Assembly (NCBI GenBank): GCA_020698575.1
Contig: CM036253.1
Location: 33,639,719 to 33,703,718 of the forward strand
DNA from: Bostrychus sinensis
Taxonomy: Eukaryota; Chordata; Actinopteri; Gobiiformes; Eleotridae
Direction of reading: 5' to 3'
Length of the DNA stretch: 64,000 bases
The translations under genes were made by a program, and so were the position numbers. The notes under the pieces were generated by a model. It worked only from the letters and a program-made list of their open reading frames with translations. It searched no databases and was not told the DNA's origin. Positions 22,931-35,477 of the stretch are shown here, one piece after another. Within the stretch, counting starts at the first letter, position 1. Each line of letters opens with the position of its first letter.

Positions 22931-24884
22931 TTTTTTTAATTGAAGTATTAGGGTTAGAATAGTTGTGTTCCAAATTCAGTCCTGGTTTAGATCGGATTAG
23001 CACTTTCATGCCTGGCGTCCACTACATTACTTCTTACTCTGGTACAGTGTAATAATCATCTTTATTAATATTTACTCTAAAATCCAAAATAGCGGCTGGC
23101 AGCGGCGTGACCCATGTGACCTTTGGAACGTCAGTTAATTTCTCCTATTCTACAAAAAACACCACAACCTAAACATTTCCTCATTACCTATGTTGTATGG
23201 CACACATTTATCACATTTTAATCAATTTTGCTGTTATACTTTTTTTAAAAATGTATTACGCAAAAACAAAAAGTTAATGCCCAGATAGTCTGAGTTATGC
23301 TCAGATCTGTGAAGAGAAGCAGCTCCAGTTTGGAAGTGGAGTTGATACAATACACAACAATACTTTATAATGAATCCTGGAGGGATGTATTTATATTTTA
23401 CTACAATAGCAGGCTGCTGAACATATTTTTTACCATCCAGAATGCACCAGAATACAGGAAATGACAACTGTTTTGTTCAAAATTTCCTCAGCTGTACATA
23501 CGTCAGAAGCACAAATCAGGAAGCAACTCCAAGTTTTAGTTTATAATGGTGTTCATTTGCAATTATCTAGTTCAAATATAGTTAATTTATTTATTCGTCC
23601 TTATCTGTTCTGTCTGTTTGAGCAGTTGTAAGCAGTGTGTGTTACTTGGTGTTAGTGAGATGTAGGATTGTAGGATTAGAAAACCACAAACTAAATATTT
23701 TGTAGGGCCACTAAAATATGTAAAAATCATCAATGGTTATGACTCGTTCATGAGAACCAAATGGGCAGAATGCATTACAAATAATTATTGTGAGAAATGT
23801 AATTATTAAATACTTTGAAACTAAACTGCAAATGAATATAAAGAACGTGGGTGTTTCTAAATATTCCACAGATTTCACATAATTAAAGGCACAGCTATGG
23901 GATCAGCACACATGCCTGAGAGCAAATAACAATATGAAGAAGTGGAAATGTACTTTGTCAGTCTTTTATATCATAATTCCCTTTTAGAAAATAGACCTAG
24001 ATATTCTTTCTTTGAATTATTTCATCACCTGTTCCTACAAAACAACATGATATACTCTTAAAGTGTGATTTAAACCTAGATCTATGGACAGTTGTCTATC
24101 TTTGTCAAAAATTAAAACAAAGAAGAATAAAAAAAAAAAGGTAAATTCCCAACCAGAAGCTTACACTGTAATGGTTGTGACCTATAAAGTAGAATTTTAT
24201 TGTGCCACTACAGTTAAATCAAAAAGTTTTAATGGAAGTCAACGGGATCAAAATGGTTCTAAAGACCATCAGTGTAACAATTGTATACAGTGTGTTATAG
24301 ACCTATACTCTGACAAATGAGACTGGAATTTCCCATTTAAAAAGGTAACAAAAAGATGCCAAAGACAGCACAAGGGTTAATGCATGAAAGGGTAAAAGCT
24401 GGTTTTAGTCTTTGTTTAAATCTGGAGTTCCGCTTGTTTAGGCTCGGTTTAGTCCTTGTTTTGTCCTCCTAGTTAATCCCAGGTTTATCTCTTGGCTTAG
24501 ACCTGGGTTAGTCAAAAGGAAGGCTGAGTTTAGTTCATTAAAGATGGCACTACCAAAAGTAAACAACAATAGCCAAAATAATATGTTAAATAAAAACAAC
24601 TGTTTAGAGTGGAGTGTCCTGTGTTTAAAAGGTTGGTGGTTTAACTCTGGCTTTTTGGCTAAAATGTTTTTGAGCAAAACACAGAAAGTACCAGTTTGTG
24701 GGACAGTGGGGAAAGGAACACCTCGGAATAGAGCGGTGCATTTTTGAGTCCAGTTGGAGGGCCCCTGCTGAAGCCTGAGCCCGGTGCGGTGGTCCCAGAG
24801 CTCAGACCTGTGAAACCTGAGCTGCTGTCGGGCTCATAATGAGCTGCTGCTAAATACAGCCCCCAGGTATTTAACACTGACCTA
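22931..24884. other. Intergenic, no gene recognised
   Basis: AT-rich. A short degenerate tggtttagtcc-type repeat lies at about 24395-24520. Open frames are short and unrecognised. Confidence 0.5.
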
Positions 24885-26547
24885 CATCTGTCTGTGGGGC
24901 CCCACAGATAGCATACAGGGGCCCCCACACCCAGAACACAGAGGCACCAAGACACAGGAGCCCTCACACCCAGCACATAGAGACAACAGGACAAAGGGCC
25001 TCCACAGCCAGCACATAGGGGCCCCCACATCTAGGGGCACCAAGACATAGGAGCCCACACACTCAGCACACAGGGGCACCAGGACATGGGGGCCCCCACA
25101 GTCAGCACACAGGGGCACCAGGACACAGGGGCTTCCACACCCAGCACACAGGGCCCCCCACACCCAGCACAAAAAGACACCAGGACACAGGAGCTTCCAC
25201 AACCAGCACATAGGGGCCCCCATAGCGAGCACAAAGGGGCACCAGGACACACGGGCTCCCACACCCAGCACACATGGGGCACTAGGACACAGGAGCCCCC
25301 ACACCCAGAACACAGAGGCACCAGGACACAGGAGCCCTCACATTCAGCACATAGGGGCCCCCACATCTAACACAGAGGGGCACCAGGACACAGGGTCCCC
25401 CACACCCAGGACACAAGAGCCTCCACAACCAGCACATAGGGGCCCTCACAGCGAGTACACAGGGGCACCAGCACACAAGAGCCCCCACACTCAGCACATG
25501 GGGGCACAAGGAAACAGGGGCCCCCACACCCAGCACACAGGAGCACAAGGAAACATAGGGGCCCTCACAGCGAGTACACAGGGGCACCAGCACACAAGAG
25601 CCCCCACACTCAGCACATGGGGGCACAAGGAAACAGGGGCCCCCACACCCAGCACACAGGAGCACAAGGAAACAGGGGTCCCCACACCCAGTACACAGGG
25701 GCACAAGGAAACAGGAGCCCCCACACCCAGCACACAGGGGCACAAGGAAACAGGGGTCCCCACACCCCACAGGGGCACAAGGAAACAGGAGCCCCCACAC
25801 CCAGCACACAGGGGCACAAGGAAACAGGGGTCCCCACACCCCACAGGGACACAAGGAAACAGGGGTCCCCACACCCAGCACACAGGGACACAAGGAAACA
25901 GGGGTCCCCACACCCCACAGGGACACAAGGAAACAGGGGTCCCCACACCCAGCACACAGGGACACAAGGAAACAGGGGTCCCCACACCCAGCACACAGGG
26001 GCACAAGGAAACAGGGGCCCCCACACCCAGCACACAGGGGCACAAGGAAACAGGGGCCCCCACACCCAGCACACAGGGGCACAAGGAAACAGGGGCCCCC
26101 ACACCCAGCACACAGGGGCACAAGGAAACAGGGGCCCCCACACCCAGCACACAGGGGCACAAGGAAACAGGGGCCCCCACACCCAGCACACAGGGGCACA
26201 AGGAAACAGGGGCCCCCACACCCAGCACACAGGGGCACAAGGAAACAGGGGCCCCCACACCCAGCACACAGGGGCACAAGGAAACAGGGGCCCCCACACC
26301 CAGCACACAGGGGCACAAGGAAACAGGGGCCCCCACACCCAGCACACAGGGGCACAAGGAAACAGGGGCCCCCACACCCAGCACACAGGGGCACAAGGAA
26401 ACAGGGGCCCCCACACCCAGCACACAGGGGCACAAGGAAACAGGGGCCCCCACACCCAGCACACAGGGGCACAAGGAAACAGGGGTCCCCACACCCAGTA
26501 CACAGGGACACAAGGAAACAGGGGCCCCCACACCCAGCACAGAATGA
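24885..26547. repeat. 39-bp minisatellite, 1.66 kb
   Basis: The unit runs cacacccagcacacaggggc then acaaggaaacaggggcccc and totals 39 bases. The 3' part (about 25980-26470) holds some thirteen almost identical copies, while copies toward 24.9 kb are increasingly diverged, indicating expansion at one end. Since 39 is thirteen codons, several frames stay open on both strands (up to 409 codons on the minus strand). No splice signals or domain support a protein, so these are repeat artefacts. Confidence 0.93.
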
Positions 26548-27030
26548 GCTGGAATCAACCCACCTCTTACATTCATTTACGTTTTGCTTTTACCTATCAG
26601 GGGTCAGGGGTGGCTGGAGTCTCTCCTTTCAACTATGGGCTTTAGGCAGGGGACATCCTGGTCAGGGGACAGTTATTGGCCGAGCTGAAGCCGGACTACC
26701 CCGAGACAACACATGGTAACAAACACTTAGACCCCAGACAGTGTGACAGCTGCTCTCTTTGCTCCCGTACCTTCTGGTATAATGGATCCCAGCTAGCAAA
26801 TTTTATCTGGCACGGATTCGGCCCACATCCTTACGTTTCCTCCGGCCCTCAGCCCGAGTACTGTGTGCCAGACTCTTTTAAGAACAGTTGGCCCAGTTCA
26901 GGGCCAAGCACTGCATGCCGACACAAAACCGGACATGTTCACCTCTGGCCCGGATCCGGCTCACATACTGTGTTTAGATAGTAGAGTGTGAGTGGTTCTG
27001 GCCCGGATCCGGTTCATGTACTGTATTCTG
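26548..27030. repeat. Interspersed repeat fragments (ggcccggatccggc type)
   Basis: A fish-repeat tail fragment (ggctggagtctctcc, gggctttaggcagggg) is followed by diverged copies of tctggcccggatccgg with cacatactgtg, spaced irregularly. The family is not identified. Confidence 0.5.
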
Positions 27031-29149
27031 AGGTTTAAATGTAGTTCTGGCAATAGCTTGTAGTTGTTCTTTTTAAGTAGAAGTTTTTTTTCTTCTTCCA
27101 AATATAACATGTTTGTGTAGCTCCACTGTAATTTCAATTGAAAAACAATAAATGAATCTCAGAGACACAAACCCAGTTAACGTTAATGCTACAATTGTAA
27201 TCCAAATCATAACAGTTAAAATCATTATAAAGTTTGAAATAGAGAGATGATTATCATTCTTTCAACTCTTCAACAAAAGTATGATTTTTTTATTTAATAT
27301 TAGCCTCTAGACTGTTAAAACACAAGCATTTCTTTTCTTTGTATCATCCTTAATAGGAGGTTTATTGTCAGTGTCTCTTGGACCCCTGAATGGGCCCCTG
27401 TGGGCCTGAGACTTGTCTCTGGCCTCTACACATCTATACCACATTATGATCCTGAGTAATATTAGCAGTTCATACCAGATTATGTTTAGCTTGTCTTTAT
27501 TGACTTCTCATCGACTTTTGATACAATACAACTGCACATTTTGGCAAATCTCTTTATTTCATTTTAGATTTTTATTATTTGAATTAAAAGTTGGATTCTT
27601 GAACCAACCAAATGAACACATAATCCACAGAAAACAGACTCACTGCAGATTTACACAAAACTATTCTGCCATGTAAGTTCCATGTTTTCATTTGCTTTGA
27701 TGTTGTTGTTGTTGTCGTTGTTGCTTTTACTTTTTTGATTATCACTTTGAGCTAGTTTTTATTATGTTCCATTAGCTCTTGTTATGTTTTTACTGATGTC
27801 TGAAACTGCTAACTTAGCCAACATACGAGTACAAAGAGTTACGTGAACCTGGTTTCAAGCCCGGATTTGCTGGGATAGGCTTCAAAAAACTTCCTCCCCC
27901 AATGGAAATAAATAAAAGATCAATAAATAGATGTGGTTAAAAAAATAATAAGTATTCAGGTTCAGTAGATAGTAGTGTTTTGTATCTGGCTATGGGAGTA
28001 CTTTGCAGGGGGTACGTGAAATTATTTGACCATTTATTTCCTGTATGATAAGAAAATATGTGTGATCTTCTCATATTGAACTATTGAAACTCATGAAAGA
28101 CAATCTCAAGTGTCTCACTGACTGATGAAAAGGCAGTGAAAAAAAGTTTTTTGAATGTTATATATAGTTACAATATTGTTTTCGGTTTAAAAACTTGTTT
28201 CAAGTGGGGGTTTTTTTGCTTGTTTTCTTTTTTTTTTTTTTTTTTTTGTAGATTTTTTGTCGTTTTTTCCTGTAAATTTACTATGAGTCTAAGATTAGTT
28301 TTTGTTTGTTTTTTAAGTTATGTTTAAATTAAGCTAAAATTGGTAATTACAAAATAAGTTTATATTGTTATATTTTTATATTTTATTTCAATTTTAAAAG
28401 CATATTAATTTAGTTTTTTCATGTTTTTATTTTACATTTTAAAATTTGTATTTAATTTTATTTTTTAAAGCAAATAGATTTTTTATTCATTTTATTTTGT
28501 CCTTTTTAATAAAAAATGCAGAATTATTTACAACAAAGACAGTGTAAACTGAGATTTCTGAAGAATTTGGACATGTACATAAGTGAAGGGGTACTTTTGG
28601 GAACTACTGCAGTAGATCAGCAAAAACATAAAATTTGACTTCTCTTTCTTTTTTACCATATGAAAAAAGACAAATGTAATGTACAGTGGTTTTTGTTTGG
28701 AGCTGACAGGAGAAGATGTTTCTGTGAGCAACAGTGAAGATTCTACCTCTAAAAATCAAACAAGGAAAATCAAATGTTTGTTCTTTTACATAGAAACAAT
28801 TCTTCAGTAGCAGCTGGTTCTCTGCTTTCATTTTCCTCAGATGATAACATCTATCAGGGAGAGATGAAATGTTGTGATGGCTACAGGGGAGCAGTTCTTG
28901 CAGCTGTAAAACAAATTCAATCTTCTCTGTTGTTGTCAGGGACGTCTCAGGAGAGGAGCGGAGACAGAAGGATCTGCAGCAGAGGTGGGCAAAGTAGTAC
29001 AGTGGTAGTAGTTTTTTGTTTGTTTGTTTGTTTGTTTTTTACCTAGATATTTGTACTCGCAGTTTCACTTAGAGCTATAGCATGTCTTTTTACAGTGATG
29101 GAAAGTAAAACTTTTACTTTCTGTAAAACCCAACAAATACATTGTACTC
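27031..29149. other. Intergenic, AT-rich, no gene recognised
   Basis: Very AT-rich with several T-runs (about 28218-28247). A fragment of the common fish tail repeat (gctgggataggcttca) is near 27870. No coding region supported. Confidence 0.55.
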
Positions 29150-29300
29150 AAATACAACATACTGTATCTGTTAGCCTCATGTATCTATGCTAAATAGCCA
29201 TTTTATGCTCAGTCCATTCCCCACCGTTGCCAGCCCGGGGCGACAGGCACCTAATCTAAGTGTTCTCTGCAAAGTCAAAGTAACAGCTCCCCCCAAAAAA
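29150..29300 (+). repeat. Fragment of the CCCTATTCTGCT repeat family (distal part)
   Basis: Contains gttagcctcatgt, atgctaaatagccattttat, gctcagtccattccccaccg and gcgacaggcacctaatctaa, then ttctctgcaaagtcaaagta acagctcccc. The same string of phrases follows the family's start at 35.7-35.85 kb. Confidence 0.65.
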
Positions 29301-29325
29301 AAAACATTGAAAAAAAAAAAATGCT

Positions 29326-29407
29326 GCAAAAACTCAAAAACTCATGGCAACAGAATCCCTCAAGATTGCTGAGTTTTGGGGCCAACTCAAAATCTCAAGT
29401 TTAATTT

Positions 29408-29438
<31 letters not shown>

Positions 29439-29802
29439 TTGATCGGTATATACCTAAAAACTTTTAAAAAGTTTTACCTTTTTTTTTACTCATCTTACAG
29501 CCAACTGACTATCAATTTTTCAGAAAAAGTATGATTACTGATAATAAAAACTTAATATACTAAATTTAACAAAACAATTACAATTTTAATAACTTTTTTG
29601 GAATAATGGATAGTCAATTGGCTGTAAGATGAGCTAAAAGAAATAATAACAGTGAGTAAAACTTAAATTTGAAAGATTTTTAGATGTCAAAAGAGGTGAA
29701 CAAAAAATATTAGTTGTTGAAAGGTTAAGATTTTCAGTTAGCCCCCAAACTAAAAACAATCTTGAGGGATCCTGAGCCTTGAGTTTTTGAGTTTTTACTT
29801 TT
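29326..29802. mobile_element. Foldback element with nested hairpins
   Basis: Outer arms: aaaactcaaaaactcatgg with ccctcaagattg on the left, mirrored by caatcttgaggg and ccttgagtttttgagttttt on the right. Inner arms: catcttacagccaactgact atc is mirrored by gatagtcaattggctgtaag atg. A (TTTA)n stretch lies at 29407-29440. This is probably a MITE. No target duplication was identified. Confidence 0.65.
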
Positions 29803-30149
29803 TTTTTTACAGTGCATGTTTTACTTTATAAAACCTGAAATACTAATGCACAACACTATTTCAACAAGCCTGAAAAAAATTATAATGGTACCTTTAAGTA
29901 AAGTTTACACTCAATGCATCGTTTTTACTCAAAGTAATTATTTTTTTTCCATTTTTGTACTTGTATAAAGTCACTTTGAAGAGTCGCCATAAAAAATAAT
30001 ATGGTACTTTGGTACAGGGTTCCTGCAGGGTTCTACAAGTTGAATTTAAGACTTTTTTAGACCTTTGTCAAGAAAGTTAAGAGCCGTTTTGTGATCATGC
30101 AGTGTACAAAAAGTTGAGTTGTAAACACACCTATGCCAATGACTTGTGA

Positions 30150-30850
30150 CCATTTGGTTAAGGTTAAGGTATATTTATTTGTCTCCCATAGGAGAAATTT
30201 GTCTTAGAAAAGGGCAATGCTGCAATGCAATACAATGCATATAATACAGTTATAAAAACATTAAATAACTTACATAATAAAACATACATCCATTAATATC
30301 GAATCTCAAGCATACTGCAGATACATCCATATATATGGACATACCTGTCCACATATGAACACATACAAATAAACTGAACCTCATTTTAGCTTCTGTTTCT
30401 TTGTGCTCGCTGTTCGTTGAGCAATTTAATTGACAGAGGGATAAACGAGTGTTTAAAACGATTGTGTTTACACAGAGGAACCCTAAACCTCCTCCCTGTG
30501 TTCATCGGCACATATTCTGAGGCAAGCACATGTGATGTGCCAGACAAAATGTTTTCAGCCTGCTTGATGGTTGCCTGCACACACAGATGCTGTGGGGTGA
30601 GTGGGACTGAAATACCCATAATTTTGTCTGCCGTCTTCACCAGGCTAAGGATTTGAGTCTTAGATTTGACTGTGAGGTTTCCAAACCAGCTGGTAATGCC
30701 GTACCTGAGTACGGACTCATTTGTGACAATGAGCACACAAAGCATTTTGGTCTTGGTAAGAAAAGATCTGCGCTCTCGTATCTGCGACAGTAATACGCCT
30801 CAGAGCCTTTAAGTTGACATTTTATAATACTCAGTAAACACAAGTGGTTG
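30150..30850 (-). mobile_element. Non-LTR retrotransposon 3' end relic (LINE)
   Basis: A minus-strand frame (30745-30386) reads ESVLRYGITSWFGNLTVKSK, then QILSLVKTADKIMG, SGTSHVLASEY, GRRFRVPLCKHNRFKHSF and IPLSIKLLN. This is the C-terminal region downstream of the reverse transcriptase in fish LINEs. Upstream coding sequence (to about 30843) continues only after a frameshift, so the copy is dead and 5'-truncated. The tail on the plus-strand left side (30150-30380) would be its 3' UTR. Confidence 0.75.
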
Positions 30851-30875
30851 TATCAAATGTACAGGACATATTTAA

Positions 30876-31447
30876 CCCTCCTACACCCCTAACTTTTTAC
30901 TCACACCTTTTGCTCTAAGCACAAAAAATGCACCAATAAAGAGCCATAGAAAAAACTTCTAATGGTCAATAATTCTTTTTTTTTTTTTTTCATGGAATGA
31001 TTGACTTCAGCCCTCATCATACATAGCAAAAAATAATTCTTAGGAAATTTAACCCCTTAAATTCAATTTTTTGTGATTAAAACTTGATTTCAAGTTATGG
31101 AAATGGCGCCACCTCATAAAAAACAATAAAAACTAAAATTCCAATCCCTCACTATCATAAATTCATGAAATACTTGATAAAAATGTGAAATTGTATTGCA
31201 GTGCCAGTATAATGTCGTTTTAATGAGAGTCAATGGCACAAAAAAATGTCTTAGGGGTAAAGGTGTGACTATTTTTTAGACACCTTTTTAAGAGAATTTT
31301 TCCAAAAAAAATCTTGAAATCCGAAAATTCATCCAAAAATACACACCTGAGGCAAACTCTATGCCATTTGAATCAACACAGCAAAAGTTATCCTCAAAAA
31401 ACACGAAAATGCAAAACATCAAAAAATGTCTTAGGGGTATAGGAGGG
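30876..31447. mobile_element. piggyBac-type MITE flanked by TTAA
   Basis: The 572-bp element starts CCCTCCTACACCCCTAA and ends TTAGGGGTATAGGAGGG. It is bounded on both sides by TTAA (30872-30875 and 31448-31451). CCC termini and an exact TTAA duplication are the hallmarks of piggyBac insertions. The interior is AT-rich with no transposase. Confidence 0.75.
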
Positions 31448-31451
31448 TTAA

Positions 31452-32298
31452 GACCTGTTTAAACATATTTAAGACCCAAAATTTGCATTTCGCCCAAATC
31501 AAGACCTTTTAAATTCAGATTTTTTTTTTTAAGACCCAGCAGAAACTCTGTTAGATTTCACATCAGATGCTCTTTCCACATTTATTGGGACTGAGGAGTT
31601 GGTGTTGGGGAATCAAACCCCTGACCTTCAACACCAAGAAGGGTGCCAAATACTTACACTTCTATACTTTACAAATACTTTATATATGAGTAGAGAAAAA
31701 ATACAAGGGATATTGGTCACACACGTTCAGATATGTGTAGCTCTCAAGAATGGATTTGTCTACATAATAAACAAATAATCATCATGATAATTATACTGTA
31801 TATCACAGCTGTGCATATATATACATAGCCTATTACACATACACATACAAACACAGACTTCCACAAATATATACATACATTTATATACATACATTTTCTA
31901 TAGATATATATTTAAACACTTATTCCTGTTACATTTTTCACCCCTGTGCACACATCATACTATGCACTTCTTCTATTCGATTCTATTCACTAATTCTCTC
32001 TATTTTGAACTGAGGAGGTCATTTTGTTTTTGCCAGTTCTTTCTCAGTTCTGGTGATGTTTTCTCCTCTTGGGAAAGGATTTAAAGGCTACAGCAGAGGT
32101 CACGCACTGAGAGCTGCTGAAAACCTGTCAGCTTTTAATGGGAGATGAGCCAAAGACGCCCCATAGTGGAAACTGACACGGAATGAAAAAGATAAAGCTG
32201 AGTATTGCTGCTTCACTGTTGCTGTTTATATAAAAGGTTTATATCCACTGTGCTATGAGTTAGGAGAAAACAATACACATTTTCCATATGGTCTAAGG
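31452..32298. other. Intergenic, no gene recognised
   Basis: AT-rich with an atatac-rich patch at 31800-31910. No open frame of note. Confidence 0.5.
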
Positions 32299-34083
32299 CA
32301 GTGGTTCTCAAACTTTTCACACCAAGTACCCAAGTTTCCATGGACTAAATGAGTCTAAATCTGGACTAAACCAGGTCTAAACCAAGAGATAAATAGCGAT
32401 TAACAAAAAAAAAAAAAAAAAAAAAATGCAATACTAAAGAAGAATAAAACTAGAACAAAACCAGGTCTAAACTCAGACTAAACCAGGTCTAACCCAGGTC
32501 TAAACTTGGACTAAACCAAGTCTAAACCAGGACTAAACCAGGTCTAAATCAGGTCTAAATGAGGTCTAAACTTGGACTAAAGCAGGTCTAAACTGGGACT
32601 AAACCAGGTCCAAATCAGGTTTAAACATGGACTAAACCAGGTCTAAACCAGGTCTAAGCTTGGACTAAAGCAGCTCTAAACTAGAACTAAACCAGGACTA
32701 AAGCAGGTCTAAACTGGGACTAAACCAGGTCCAAATCAGGTTTAAACATGGACTAAACCAGGTCTAAACCAGGTCTAAGCTTGGACTAAAGCAGCTCTAA
32801 ACTAGAACTAAACCAGGTCTAAACCAGGTCTAAACTGGGACTAAACCAGGTCCAAATCAGGTTTAAACATGGACTAAACCAGGTCTAAACCAGGTCTAAG
32901 CTTGGACTAAAGCAGCTCTAAACTAGAACTAAACCAGGACTAAAGCAGGTCTAAACCAGGTCTAAATCAGGTCTAAACTTGGACTAAAGCAGGTCTAAAC
33001 CAGGTCTAAATCAGGTCTAAACTGGGACTAAACCAGGTAAAAATCAGGTTTAAACATGGACTAAATCAGGTCTAAACCAGGTCTAAGCTTGGACTAAAGC
33101 AGGTCTAAACCAGGTCTAAATCAGGTCTAAACTTGGACTAAAGCAGGTCTAAACCAGGTCTAAATCAGGTCTAAGCTTGGACTAAAGCAGGTCTAAACCA
33201 GGTCTAAATCAGGTCTAAACTTGGACTAAAGCAGGTCTAAACCAGGTCTAAATCAGGTCTAAACTTGGACTAAAGCAGGTCTAAACTAGAACTAAACCAG
33301 GACTAAACCAGGTCTAAACTTGGTCTAAATTTGGACTAAACCAGGTCTAACCCAGGTCTAAACTTGGACTAAAGCAGGTCTAAACCAGGTCTAAATCAGG
33401 TCTAAACTTGGACTAAAGCAGGTCTAAACCAGGTCTAAATCAGGTCTAAACTTGGACTAAACCAGGTCCAAATAAGGTTTAAACTTGGACTAAACCAGGT
33501 CTAAAGCAGGTCTAAGCTTGGACTAAAGCAGCTCTAAACTAGAACTAAACCAGGACTAAACCAGGTCTAAACCAGGTCTAAACTTGGTCTAAAGCAGCTC
33601 TAAACTAGAACTAAACCAGGACTAAACCAGGTCTAAACCAGGACTAAACCAGGTCTAAACTTGGTCTAAATTTGGACTAAACTAGGTTTAAACCAGGTCT
33701 AGATCAGGACTAAACCAGGTCTATCCCAGGTCTAAACTTGGGCTAAACCATGTCTAAACCCAGTCCAAACTTGGACTAAAGCAGCTCTAAACTAGAACTA
33801 AACCAGGACTAAACCAGGTCTAAACCAGGACTAAACCAGGTCTAAACCCGGTCCAAACTTGGACTAAAGCAGGTTTAAACCAGGTCTAAACTTGGACTAA
33901 ACTAAAACTAAATCTGGTCTAAACCAGTACTAAACCAGGACTAAACCAAGTCCAAAGCAGATCTAAACTAGGACAAATCAAGGACTAAAACAGAAATAAA
34001 ACTGGCTCCAAAACAGGACATGGAATTGCAAAAGACTCCTGAGTACCACCAGTGGTGCCTGTACCACAGTTTGAGAAGCACTG
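32299..34083. mobile_element. hAT-like element filled by an 11-bp minisatellite
   Basis: Left end CAGTGGTTCTCAAACTTTTC and right end gtttgagaagcactg form imperfect terminal inverted repeats of the CAGTGGTTCTCAAAC type common to hAT elements. Flanking 8-mers gtctaagg and gtgtaaaa agree at only five positions, so a target duplication is weak. Nearly all of the interior is ggactaaacca / ggtctaaacca repeats. No transposase. Confidence 0.6.
32341..33990 (+). repeat. 11-bp minisatellite with higher-order 44- and 121-bp units
   Basis: About 150 diverged copies of ggactaaacca / ggtctaaacca. Blocks repeat at a higher level. A 121-bp (11 x 11) unit containing aaactgggactaaaccagg recurs near 32591, 32712 and 32833. 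A 44-bp (4 x 11) unit containing ggactaaagcagg recurs at about 33091, 33135, 33179 and 33223. Confidence 0.9.
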
Positions 34084-34825
34084 GTGTAAAAGATACTGGG
34101 ACCATATAAAAAAATAAGAACATTGTGGTGAGTGTTTTATTATAAACTGTACTAAATGACTACAACTTCACAACATGAAAGAAAGATCACAAAGTCATAA
34201 AAGAATAAGACTGAAGTGACTAGTTTTTTTATTATATTTATTTTTTATTTTTATTTTTTTTTATTTTTTTTTTTATTTTTTTTTTTGAAATCCTGACACA
34301 ATATATTCTGTAGTCACATACACAACATGTATTCAGATATTACACCGTGATGATAAGTAAAAATCTTGTGATGTTTTGGTATTGAATTCTTTGCCCTGCA
34401 GCTCGTATACAACAGACAGAGGTGTGGTGTTGGTGTGTGGCCAACAGGAGGGGGTCTTGTACCTCACATACAGGTACCTGGGCTGGTCCACTGCAGTCTC
34501 TGTCTGTCTGTGTTTAGCCCAGGCAGGTTTGGTTAACTGTGTTGTCTTTGCTTTGGGTGGTGAACATCATCAGCAGAGGACATTTGTTCTCAGCAAAAGT
34601 GCATGCACCCTTCTGGATTGCTTATATTTTGGCGTATTAGAAAGGAATCATCAAACACTTTAATATTAGACAAACCAGTTAAGAATTAATACAAAATGCA
34701 GTTTTGAATGATTAATTAATTTATTAAGAAAAATATTGATTCAAACCTACAGGGGCCTATGTGCAAAAGTAAGCTTCCCTCTTGTTAAATCATGAATTAA
34801 CTATGATTAGCTACAGTTTATAACC
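34084..34825. other. Intergenic; T-rich low complexity
   Basis: An A/T homopolymer-rich patch lies at 34226-34287. The 95-codon frame at 34376-34663 shows no recognisable domain. Its end may belong to the Tc1 relic that follows. Confidence 0.45.
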
Positions 34826-35290
34826 AAAGGGTTACAAATCCATTTCTAAGGCTTTGAGACTTCAGCAAACTTTGATGAGATCCATTATCCACAAATGGAG
34901 AAGACTTGGAACAGTGGTGAAACTTCCCAGGAGGTCCCAAAAGAACCAGAACAGAAAAGGATTCAAACATTCCAGTATTCAACAAGAAATAGACGTCGCA
35001 AAAAGGGAATCTATGAGAGAGTTTCAAAATGAAAACTACTGCTGACCAAAAAGAACAAGAGCTCACCTCATGTCTGCCAAAACACATTTTAAAATTCTTT
35101 AAGATTTTTGGGAAAATATTGTTATTATTATTGATTATACAAAAGTTGAACATTTTAGAAGATGTGTGTCCTGTTACATCTGGTGTAAAGTTAATAGCGT
35201 CTCATAAAAACAACACCAGCAAACATCAATCATCAAACACAGAGGTGGTAGTGTGTTGCTCTGAGGCTGCTTTGCGGCACTGGAGTTGTT
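34826..35290 (+). pseudogene. Tc1-like transposase relic
   Basis: Reads like a fish Tc1 transposon with internal deletions: gatccattatccacaaatgg, gaagacttggaacagtggtg, aacttcccagga, then actgctgaccaaaaagaaca, tttttgggaaaatatt, aaaagttgaac, gtgtgtcctgttacatctgg and ggtggtagtgtgttg, then ggctgctttg. The frame is broken throughout, so it is inactive. Confidence 0.75.
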
Positions 35291-35475
35291 GATGCGCTCT
35301 TGAAGAAATTTTGGTAGATTGGTCACTGTGAAGATTCTCCTCTGTTCTAAGTCTTCACCTTTGTTTATTTTTAGATAATGGCTCTCATCAAGGTTTGCTG
35401 GAGTCCCAAAGTCTTAAAAATCTCTTTGTAAACCTTTCCCTTTGCTTAGCTTTACAAAAACATCATGATGTAAAG
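35285..35475 (-). pseudogene. Second Tc1-like relic, opposite orientation
   Basis: Contains gaagaaattttggtagattgg, ataatggctctcatcaagg and tttgctggagtcccaaagtc, the antisense of the Tc1 N-terminal region (which in sense reads gactccagc, then gagccattat). It abuts the sense relic at 34.8-35.3 kb, making a head-to-head inverted arrangement. Confidence 0.6.
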
Positions 35476-35477
35476 GG

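Noticed and set aside
24885..26547. CRISPR-like regular repeat array
   Set aside because: It is a contiguous minisatellite without unique spacers, in a vertebrate genome.
25282..26645. Open frames of 307-409 codons on both strands with repeated CVLGVGAPVSLCP or GHKETGAPTPSTQ
   Set aside because: The repeat unit is 39 bp (13 codons), so frames stay open automatically. Both strands are open and nothing resembles a real protein.
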